From: Paracoccaceae bacterium
GTDB taxonomy: Bacteria; Pseudomonadota; Alphaproteobacteria; Rhodobacterales; Rhodobacteraceae
Assembly: GCA_002401945.1 (NCBI GenBank)
Contig: NVUP01000034.1
Coordinates: 1-5,358, forward strand
DNA length: 5,358 nt
Reading direction: 5' to 3'
The position numbers were made by a program, and so were the translations under genes. The notes below the pieces were generated by a model. The model saw only the letters and a list, made by a program, of their open reading frames with translations. It was not told the origin of the DNA and made no database searches. Below, piece by piece: positions 1-5,323 of the stretch. Each line of letters begins with the position of its first letter. Positions within the stretch are counted from its first letter, which is position 1.

Positions 1-59
1 CGATGAGTTCGATTGGACGTGGTTTTGATCGCGCATCATCATCGATTTATCCCCTCCTT

Positions 60-241
60 GCGCGCACTGGCGGCATCCGTCCACCGGACCGCATGAGGTC
101 GCGCCTGAGCCTTCCAAGCCATCTCAGCGTTAGACCAGATCGATAGCGAACCGCGTCGCTTCAGGGCTTGGTTGGGCCACCTCTGTTCTGAGGTCGAGCT
201 CCCTATAAGATCACAAGATGTTTTGTGAACAAGGGAGATAG
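60..241 (+). ncRNA. Structured leader of the IS110 element; candidate bridge RNA
   Basis: This stretch lies directly upstream of the IS110 transposase remnant and folds by eye into four hairpins. The first pairs 70-73 and 76-79 with 85-92 (8 bp, a 2-nt bulge, loop TCCAC). The second pairs CCAAGCC at 114-120 with GGCTTGG at 165-171 around a 44-nt loop. The third pairs ACCTC at 179-183 with GAGGT at 190-194. The fourth pairs TCACAA at 211-216 with TTGTGA at 223-228. In the IS110 subgroup the non-coding left end is known to be transcribed into a bridge RNA with internal loops that pair with target and donor DNA. The position, length and large open loop of the second hairpin suit that role. This is inference: the element's left boundary is not visible and no guide match could be tested. 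Confidence 0.35.
201..237 (+). promoter_or_regulatory. Ribosome binding site partly held in a hairpin
   Basis: AAGGGAG at 231-237 is a good Shine-Dalgarno sequence, 4 nt before the ATG at 242 and 7 nt before the ATG at 245. The AGGG at 232-235 can pair with CCCT at 201-204, closing a longer stem over the 6-bp hairpin 211-216/223-228. If formed, this would hide the ribosome binding site and limit transposase translation, a common way for insertion sequences to keep activity low. The pairing is seen in the sequence; its regulatory effect is inferred. Confidence 0.4.
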
Positions 242-564
242 ATGATGGAATATTTTGCCGGACTAGACGTATCGCTACGATCCTGTGCGCTTTGCATTGT
301 TGATAGCAAGGGGACGACGCTATTCGAGCGTGAATTGCCTTGTGAGATCAAGGATATCGCTGAGTGCCTTACGAATTTCCCGCATCAGATTGAACGGATC
401 GGCTTTGAAGCGGGCACCTGTACTTCGGCTTGAAAGCCGAAGGTTTTGATGTGGTCTGCATGGAGGCACGACAGGTCAATGCGGCGCTGTCAGCGATGCG
501 TAACAAGACTGATAAGAACGATGCCCGTGGCATTGCCCAGGCTCTGCGTACCGGTTGGTTTAGC
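242..564 (+). pseudogene. IS110-family transposase, N-terminal remnant, frameshifted
   Basis: This is the start of a DEDD transposase of the IS110 family, the enzyme that recombines the element under RNA guidance. The first frame (242-433) carries the opening FAGLDVS with the first catalytic Asp, and GFEAGT with the catalytic Glu (residue 56). The frame is then lost and the protein continues in another frame from about 424 as LYFGLKAEGFDVV, reaching NKTDKNDARG with the last two Asp residues. All four DEDD residues are therefore present but split over two frames. Similarity stops after GWFS at about 564, where the family normally continues with a PVH-type motif. The rest of the roughly 300-340-residue protein, including the C-terminal Tnp20-like domain with its Ser, is missing. 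ATG 245 fits family starts (MEYFAGLDVS) slightly better than ATG 242. It cannot be functional. Confidence 0.9.
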
Positions 565-737
565 AGTCATTCACTGATGTTGAGCCAACTGGAGCGAACT
601 GCCCTTCTACGACATTCGTGCTGGCTGCAGCATGACGCGGCATATGGAGCACAAAGGGCGGTAAGGAGCCGTTCGCTGCACCGAGCATGAACGGCAGCAG
701 TGCGGACAAACGGAGTGTTTACCGCAGACACACCAAT
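565..737. other. Non-coding stretch after the IS110 break
   Basis: No credible gene is seen. The transposase frame stays open to a TGA at 688-690, but residues after GWFS have no family resemblance, so this tail is a by-product of the breakpoint. A 7-bp inverted repeat GCCGTTC at 668-674 and GAACGGC at 689-695 has a 14-nt loop. The texture, with phrases such as TTCGCTGCA and GAACGGCAGCAGTGCGGAC, resembles degenerate intergenic filler I associate with Roseobacter genomes; that association is from memory. Confidence 0.4.
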
Positions 738-774
738 GGCCGCTCCCAGTTCAGCTTGCTGAAATGGGAGCGGT
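738..774 (-). terminator. Strong hairpin just past the PAS gene stop; terminator or palindromic repeat
   Basis: CCGCTCCCA at 740-748 pairs perfectly with TGGGAGCGG at 765-773. After a single G-A mismatch, TTCAG C at 750-754 continues pairing with 759-763 and closes a CTTG tetraloop, giving about 14 bp in all. It sits 7 bases beyond the TGA of the minus-strand PAS gene, the usual place for a transcript end. Neither strand has a T-tract after the stem, so it is not a classical intrinsic terminator. It may be a 3'-end stabilising hairpin or a REP-like mobile palindrome. Confidence 0.55.
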
Positions 775-780
775 GTCAGA

Positions 781-2022
781 TCAGGTCGGAATTATTACAA
801 TTTGGGGGTTCACCCTCTGGAGCGTCGTGGCCAGAGCGATGATTCGACTCAGTTGCGACGAAATCCTTCCTTGGAAGGCGCCAAGCTGTTCGATGATGGT
901 AGCCAGAGCCTCGCCTTCAGCCGCCATGCGGGCGCTTTCAATTTTACACAATACCCGCGTCAGGCTGAGGCCAAGGAAGTGGCGATGCATCACTTTGCAG
1001 GCTGTTAGGATGCGATCTGCTTCAACACTGACCTCCACGAGGCCAGCCCGCGCGTTAGCCCTTTGGTCAGATACCAGTTTCCCCAATATCTTGCGTTCAT
1101 CCGCCATATTGATCCCTTGAATAGCCTGTCGTTCTTTTTGCAGTTGAACGTCACATTCGATCAAGATCCGGGCCATGCATTCAACAAACATACTGTTGTT
1201 TACGGTGCCCCTGATGGCGGCAAAATTGCTTTTTTCGCCAAGGACATGGGTTGAAAACCACTCGGCCATATCACGCGACATGGTGCCGTAGTTCTGTGAG
1301 AGCACGGTCACTGGCCCGCCAGCCGGCTCGATCCGTGAGGCGATGACGCGCATATTGTGAGGGATCGTGCGCATGGCCTCAAATTCCCGCACCAACTCCC
1401 CGGTTTCCTGAACCAAATCTTGGGCGTTCTTTAGCATGCTGCGGAATTCTATGATCTTTGGGTCTGCAACAGCGCCCAGCCCAACATCCCGTGCAGTCAA
1501 TTCTTCTGCAAGCGCATGGGCAGCAAAACCTTCGTAGTCCTCGAACCCGAGGTCCTGGAGACGCTCCAACAGCCGATCGGCGCTGTCTTCGGGGCTTAGC
1601 CCTTCGTGTTGCTCAGCTTCGAGAAGCGCTTCGTATTCAGCGATGATTGTATCGAATAGAGGGCTGCTTGGTTTGATACGTGCGGACAAAAAGCCGTCCT
1701 CGCAGGGAATAACCACTGCAAATACCCAATAATATAGCCCGTCCTTGGCTTTGTTCTTGACATAGGCACCCATTAAACGCCCTCGTTTAATAGTGTCCCA
1801 AAACAGTTGAAAAACACCGCGAGGCATGTCCGGGTGGCGGATTGTTTTGTGCGGCATCCCCAAAAGATCCTCCGCCTCGTAATCAGCGACACGGTGGAAC
1901 ACATAGTTATAAGCCTGAATAACCCCTCGGTTGTCGGTGCGAGAGAAAAATACTTCCTCCAAGCCAAAAGGAGCTTCACCGGTTGCGGGGCGAGATTCTT
2001 GGCGACGATCATGATATGACAA
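781..2022 (-). CDS. Soluble Aer-type PAS sensor protein, chemotaxis-like
   Basis: This 413-residue protein is the only intact gene here. Residues about 24-120 form a PAS domain of the Aer/PAS_3 type. TIRHPDMP at 60-67, W75 and the KN at 89-90 line up at a constant offset of five with the Aer R57, H58, D60, W70 and N85 positions that I recall as important for FAD binding or aerotaxis signalling. FAD-based redox sensing is therefore likely but inferred. Residues about 185-405 look mainly alpha-helical. The segments RVIASRIEPAGG (225-236) and RVLCKIESAR (356-365) faintly recall a methyl-accepting protein signalling tip, but the standard conserved hairpin is absent. I see no signal peptide or membrane segment, so it should be cytoplasmic. 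The start is TTG at 2022: an in-frame TAG lies at 2049-2047 and no ATG or GTG fits, with a weak GTGGA ribosome site upstream. It is monocistronic, with a strong hairpin after the stop. Confidence 0.85.
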   Translation of the reverse strand: MSYHDRRQESRPATGEAPFGLEEVFFSRTDNRGVIQAYNYVFHRVADYEAEDLLGMPHKTIRHPDMPRGVFQLFWDTIKRGRLMGAYVKNKAKDGLYYWVFAVVIPCEDGFLSARIKPSSPLFDTIIAEYEALLEAEQHEGLSPEDSADRLLERLQDLGFEDYEGFAAHALAEELTARDVGLGAVADPKIIEFRSMLKNAQDLVQETGELVREFEAMRTIPHNMRVIASRIEPAGGPVTVLSQNYGTMSRDMAEWFSTHVLGEKSNFAAIRGTVNNSMFVECMARILIECDVQLQKERQAIQGINMADERKILGKLVSDQRANARAGLVEVSVEADRILTACKVMHRHFLGLSLTRVLCKIESARMAAEGEALATIIEQLGAFQGRISSQLSRIIALATTLQRVNPQIVIIPT

Positions 2023-2203
2023 GTACTTGTTCCACTGTTTGTAGTGCTAGTTGCTGGGTCCCCTTAAGAGTTTTTTCTTACTAAGTTATTAGTAGATAGT
2101 ACCCAAGTGAAACTCCTTCTTTCATTTTTTTGCCCTGCCTTAACCTACGATCAAGCCTCTTGACCCATTTACCCATGGTTTCGGCATTCGTTGCGCTAGC
2201 CTG
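2023..2203. promoter_or_regulatory. AT-rich upstream region of the PAS gene
   Basis: This gene-free stretch is the natural promoter region for the minus-strand PAS gene. Its 2055-2130 part is clearly more AT-rich than the neighbouring DNA. A weak minus-strand promoter could be TTTCAC (2112-2107) and TAATAA (2091-2086), spaced 15 nt, which is shorter than ideal. A purine-rich AAGAAGGAG (about 2121-2113) is not followed by any substantial reading frame. No operator-like palindrome stands out. Confidence 0.25.
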
Positions 2204-2353
2204 ATGGGTTTTGCGGCCCTGGCAGCCGGTTTGATTGATATTGAATGGACAGACCTGACGAACTACTTTCCTTCGGATTTTTCTACTGAGGCTCTCATTC
2301 GGAAACTGGTGGTGCAGGTAGACAGTGGATCACCGGCGGGATGGTCCGCCTAG
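2204..2353 (+). other. Small open frame of 49 codons, unrecognised
   Basis: From ATG 2204 the frame reads MGFAALAAGLIDIEW and continues to TAG at 2351-2353. The same frame is open upstream to a TAA at 2141-2143. The first two-thirds look protein-like, with a hydrophobic start followed by an acidic and aromatic stretch (DLTNYFPSDF). There is no ribosome binding site before the ATG. The end runs toward the repeat-rich filler that begins near 2370. It may be the tail or start of a broken gene, or chance. I do not recognise the family. Confidence 0.2.
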
Positions 2354-2369
2354 AATAGCAGTCATTCAT

Positions 2370-2635
2370 TGCAACGCAGAAATTGGTAAAGAAGGGCTCG
2401 TTCCTGCCATTCGCAGCACTGGCCACGAAGGTCGGCTCAGGGCCGTTCGCGCCATGTCGGCGCATCCTAGGGGCCAACTTTGCAAAGGTTATTATCTGCG
2501 CATTGCTGCCGTTGGAACTGACCGCAGCGAAAGCCCGGAACCCGCCCTTCGTGACGAATTTCTGCGACCGCAGCATTGGTGACAATGGGCTGGAAACTGC
2601 CGTTTGACGGGTTTGCCACGAAGGGCTGCTTTGTG
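2370..2635. repeat. Cluster of diverged direct and inverted repeats
   Basis: Arm 2370-2417 and the reverse complement of arm 2524-2572 align over about 48 bases with one indel. Shared blocks are GCAGAAATT, GAAGGGC, TTCC and TCGC-GC, and about four fifths of the clearly aligned positions match. A further copy of the core lies in direct order at 2422-2450, and GCCACGAAGG recurs exactly at 2422-2431 and 2615-2624. Long open frames exist on both strands (such as 2714-2295 minus and 2383-2607 plus) with similar phrases, TFAKLAP on one strand and ANFAKVI on the other, as expected from inverted repeats, not from real proteins. I interpret the block as non-coding repetitive DNA, perhaps able to form a cruciform or long RNA hairpin. 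Confidence 0.6.
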
Positions 2636-2969
2636 TCGTCGAGCGGATGCTGAGCGTGGAAAGCGCCCGATTGCCGAGCTTACTACAGGCGAGGTTCATT
2701 AGAACTGCCACCACGATGGATCGGTGAACGGGAGGGTGTCATTGCTCAATTGGGCGTGTCTACTGGCCAAAGAGGTCGTAATGGCCCCGCCGATGATTAT
2801 TGACCAAATCTCCGGAAGGCAAATCAGGAAAGCCGCCCAGCAGGTGCTTTCGGAATTCTCCCGGAGATCTGGGGACTGCAATCACGGCCTCATTTGTCGA
2901 AAACATGTCGTTCATCGCCGGGGTTGGGACTTGCCCTAATTAGTCGCCAGAAGTGTCGCGGGCTCGATA
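2636..2969. other. Unassigned stretch between repeat cluster and MuA remnant
   Basis: No gene is recognised. The best minus-strand frame runs from ATG 2915 to TAG at 2762-2760 (51 codons, beginning MNDMFSTNEAVIAV) and lies about where a gene following MuA, such as a MuB ATPase, might begin. It shows no P-loop or helix-turn-helix that I can see and has no ribosome site. An 8-bp inverted repeat ATCTCCGG (2808-2815) and CCGGAGAT (2861-2868) has a 45-nt spacer and may be chance. Confidence 0.3.
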
Positions 2970-3818
2970 TCACCAACGCGGCCCGCTGGGCGCGCCACTT
3001 TTTGGCCAGAGGAACCCGAAGCTGCAATCGGTGGGATAGGCGCCGTCAAGACGAGGGTCTAAAGAGATGTCTTTTGCAAAACCCCCAAACGCACGTTCAA
3101 TCGGCTTGGATTGGCCACTTGCGGGTTTGGCCCAGTGAACCTGGATGCCCAGATTTGGAAGAACGCCAAGTGGGTCGTCTTTACGCACCTTAAAGCGAAA
3201 GCGGTTCGGAATGCCGCCAGTCAGCCATTTGCCGGTAAATTCCCGTCCGTTATCAAACAGGCAATGACGAGGGATGCCCCAGTTTTCCACCAGCTCACCA
3301 AAGGCGGCCATGACCATGACCATGTTGGGGGAATGATCGATGCGCCAGCTTAGCATTTTGCCGGAGAACAGGTCCTGAAACGCCACGATTTGAGGTCGGT
3401 TTATAGTCCCGTCCGGCCAACGTACAAAGAAGTCGAACTTTTGGCAGTCTGCATTTACGCCCTCCATGGCAGTCACGGTGGAGCGGTCTTGGATCTGCGC
3501 CGGAAAACAGCGCAACAAACCTGCAAAACCTTCACGGGCCAACACTTGGCAAAGGCGTGGCCTCGGTGTCCAACCGCCGCTTTGCGGTCTTGCTGATCAG
3601 AATGTCCCAACCCTCATGCTTGGCCTTTTGCAGGCAGCGCGGTAACATTGGGCAAATGTTGGTGGGCCAAGGCGCAGATAATCGCTGGTTAAATAGTCCA
3701 TAAACGCACGGTTACAGGTCGCTTTGGTGGGCTTGCGTTGAGCCAGTCGATTGCGCGGCACCAGGTAGGCCAGCCGGTCCTCAGGGCGACCGCGCACCAT
3801 TGTGATTGTGGCAGACAA
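2970..3818 (-). pseudogene. MuA-like transposase remnant with intact DDE core
   Basis: This is the remains of a phage Mu-type transposase, the DDE recombinase that cuts and joins element ends. The 5' part (3818-3630) reads DRLAYLVPRNRLAQR and DYLRLGPPTFAQCYR, typical of the MuA helix-turn-helix DNA-binding subdomain. A one-base loss at the A4 run 3626-3629 moves the reading to a second frame (KAKHEGWDILISKTAKRRLD). A compensating shift near 3550-3570 returns to the first frame at LCQVLAREGF. The catalytic domain then runs to about 3020, with NAD, FDNGREF and IERAF supplying the three acidic residues at MuA-like spacings, and the WLTGGIPNRFRFKV block matching MuA closely. Similarity ends after DGAYP, and the protein stops at 2970. 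The C-terminal beta-barrel and MuB-contact regions are absent, and the N-terminal domain expected before 3818 is also missing. It is non-functional as read. Confidence 0.88.
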
Positions 3819-4079
3819 CCGCTCCTATCCAGTTCAGGTTGTTTCAAATGAAGAATTACTTACCATACGCATTGCTGGCCGCATCCGGGCTGTCATAAGC
3901 AAATTCTGACACTAAAACCCCGGAAATCACTTTCAAGTTCCAGCGCCAAATTACGGTCACGTAAATCATCTATATCATTGAAAACTAAGGTGTATGCCCT
4001 TTCTTGAAAGAGAGGAGCGCACTTGAACCGGCTCGTTCAAGTTCGCAGCCTTGATTTTCCGCCAAATCCGCGCGTTCAC
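3819..4079. other. Unassigned stretch between MuA remnant and IS5 element
   Basis: No gene is recognised. On the minus strand one frame is open from 4036 to the TGA at 3895-3893 (47 codons, including AYTLVFNDIDDLRDRN) but has no ATG. On the plus strand ATG 3848 to TAA at 3896-3898 reads MKNYLPYALLAASGLS, which looks like the front of a signal peptide but stops after 16 residues and lacks a ribosome site. CCGCTCC at 3819-3825 and CAGTTCAG at 3830-3837 repeat the left arm of the hairpin at 740-754 with a 4-nt insertion. Confidence 0.3.
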
Positions 4080-4082
4080 CTA

Positions 4083-4096
4083 GGGTCTGGCCTCAT
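4083..4096 (+). repeat. Left terminal inverted repeat of the IS5 element
   Basis: GGGTCTGGCCTCAT, preceded by CTA. It pairs with the right end at 4903-4916 with three mismatches. The transposase stop codon (TGA, 4095-4093) lies within it. Confidence 0.85.
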
Positions 4097-4850
4097 AGCC
4101 AAAACATGACGACCGCTGCGAGCGCGCAGGCTGATAGGAAGACCTTCGGACATCTATCGTAGCGCGTGGCGACGCGCCTCCAGTCTTTGAGGCGAGCAAA
4201 TGCATTCTCTATCTTGTGGCGTTGACGATAGCGGATAGCATCGTGAGGGATTTGGGTCTTTCGTCCCTTTCGAGTAGGGATGCATGGCTTAATCCCCTTG
4301 TATTCAAGTGCTTCACGATACCAATCCGCATCATACCCGCGATCCGCCAGCATGTGTTTGGCTTGTGGCAGTTGGGCAAGTAGCGCTCGTGCGCCAATGT
4401 AGTCACTGGTTTGACCTGCGGTCAGGAACATGCGGATAGGGCGCCCTACGGCGTCCGTGACAGTGTGCAATTTCGAGTTCATGCCGCCTTTCGTGCGACC
4501 AATCAGGCGACCACGCCCCCTTTTTTAAGCCCCAGGCTGCTGGCCGTGCGATGCGTTTTCAAGTGGGTCGCATCTATCATGAGCGTGTCAGTCCTGGCCC
4601 CTTGGTTGGCCATTCCTAACAACATTCGCGCGAACACTCCCTTATCGCTTCAACGCTTCCAGCGGTTATACAGTGTCTTAGGCGGGCCATATTCCGAAGG
4701 CGCGTCACGCCAACGCAAGCCATTGCGATTGATGAATATTATACCCGACAATACCCGCCTGTCATCAACACGTGGTTTGCCATGAGGCTTTGGAAAAAAC
4801 GGCTTAAGGCGGGCCATTTGATCATCCGAAAGCCAAAATAAATCGTTCAT
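4093..4850 (-). pseudogene. IS5-family DDE transposase with nonsense codon and -1 shift
   Basis: This transposase cuts and inserts the surrounding element. It starts at ATG 4850 with GGGGAG 7 nt upstream and opens MNDLFWLSDDQMARL, the typical DUF4096-like N-terminus. The family block YNRWKRW is cut by TGA at 4652-4650, where a conserved Trp (TGG) is expected. The same frame then continues SDKGVFARM and MIDATHLK (first catalytic Asp) to LKKGG. There the protein shifts by -1 at an A6G5 run (minus strand, 4526-4516) to RGRLIGRTKGGMNSKLH. LADRGYDADW gives the second Asp, and RHKIENAFARLKDWRR gives the Glu of the Y-R-E signature. IS427-group elements often join two frames by programmed frameshifting, so the shift may be natural, while the TGA is a real defect. 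All three DDE residues remain. The second part alone (ATG 4482 to 4093, 129 residues) lacks the first Asp. Confidence 0.87.
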
Positions 4851-4902
4851 ATAATCACTCCCCTTTTACAGAGCAGTGATTCAGAAGATCACTCAGAAAT
4901 CA

Positions 4903-4916
4903 ATGGGTCCTGACCC
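4903..4916 (-). repeat. Right terminal inverted repeat of the IS5 element
   Basis: Read inward on the minus strand it is GGGTCAGGACCCAT, followed outside by CTAG. It also lies just upstream of the transposase start and so should border or contain the promoter, although no clear -35 and -10 pair is seen. Confidence 0.85.
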
Positions 4917-4919
4917 TAG

Positions 4920-5098
4920 ATACCAACCCCATATTTGCCTTATTTGAAAGGGCTTTAGGCCGCCAATTCGGATTCAGTTTTGATCCCAATGTCCCAGCGA
5001 GAACCTGTCGAGGTTTTAGGGCGCGTCGTGTGGTCAGGAAGTGCCGTCACAATTGAAAAGTAGAAACCGAGATAAGTAGAAGGCGATGCCGGGCCGCT
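4920..5098. other. Right flank of the IS5 element, no recognised gene
   Basis: No gene is recognised. If the element and one CTAG copy are removed in thought, a minus-strand frame reads across the join: GLKPFQIRQIWGWYLGER from this side, followed by ADLAENQGCELERAG from the 4040-4079 side, ending at a TAG near 3990. It has a TGA upstream and no ATG, so an interrupted gene tail is possible but chance is not excluded. Confidence 0.3.
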
Positions 5099-5249
5099 TC
5101 ACAGCTGCTCCCGCGTGGGGAAAATGAACTCAATCTCGTCGAACGACGGGTACAGCCCTTGATGGAACCCATCAGCCCTCCGAAATCAACATTGTGGCGC
5201 TGAACTGCCCCTGGTGCCATGGGGTGATGGTGGTAAAAAGACGTTCCAT
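5099..5249 (-). pseudogene. Possible gene fragment with a frameshift, unrecognised
   Basis: From ATG 5249 one frame reads MERLFTTITPWHQGQFS to a TGA at 5174-5172. A frame shifted by one base continues DGFHQGLYPSFDEIEF and FPTREQL to a TGA at 5101-5099. The second part has a natural protein composition and ends cleanly, so this may be the broken C-terminus of a protein of about 50 visible residues. I do not recognise the family, and no ribosome site supports the ATG. Confidence 0.2.
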
Positions 5250-5323
5250 ACGATCAGCTGCAGGAAACAATCTATCAGTTCGAACATGTGGACGGGGTGG
5301 TCGGACGGATCAACCGAAGCGAA

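Larger units (their letters stand above)
4083..4916 (-). mobile_element. IS5-family (IS427-like) insertion sequence, nearly complete
   Basis: The element is about 834 bp, normal for this group. Its ends are imperfect inverted repeats: GGGTCTGGCCTCAT on the left and, read inward from the right, GGGTCAGGACCCAT, 11 of 14 identical. Each end is bounded by CTAG (4080-4083 and 4916-4919), which fits the YTAR target preference of IS5 relatives. The duplication may be TA, or CTAG if the boundary bases are counted as target. It contains one minus-strand transposase gene, broken by a nonsense codon, filling almost the whole length, and the gene's stop codon lies inside the left repeat. With intact ends it could still be moved in trans by a related transposase. 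Confidence 0.88.

Noticed and set aside
764..1120. 118-codon plus-strand open frame
   Set aside because: It lies antisense to the intact PAS gene, whose conserved motifs fix the true strand and frame.
1772..1791. Perfect 8-bp hairpin ATTAAACG/CGTTTAAT with a CCCT loop
   Set aside because: It lies within the PAS coding region, where it encodes a conserved part of the domain (IKRGRLM); no gene boundary is nearby.
2081..2125. 14-codon minus-strand leader-like frame (MKEGVSLGYYLLIT) upstream of the PAS gene
   Set aside because: It has no ribosome site, no run of regulatory codons and no attenuator-like alternative stems.
2295..2714. 139-codon minus-strand open frame across the repeat cluster
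   Set aside because: It spans both arms of an inverted repeat, has low-complexity composition, no ribosome site, and a mirror-like frame on the other strand, so it is treated as a by-product of repeats.
3893..4036. MuA N-terminal domain in the 47-codon minus-strand frame
   Set aside because: The sequence shows no helix-turn-helix or other MuA-like phrases and is separated from the MuA remnant by stops in all relevant frames.
4411..4785. 124-codon plus-strand open frame inside the IS5 element
   Set aside because: It is antisense to the recognisable DDE transposase and shows no family features.
4920..5040. Tyrosine recombinase fragment suggested by LKPFQIRQIW and LAENQ
   Set aside because: The resemblance to the integrase phrase does not continue into the conserved RDLALFN and SKLRGCDL region, and no catalytic residues are visible.
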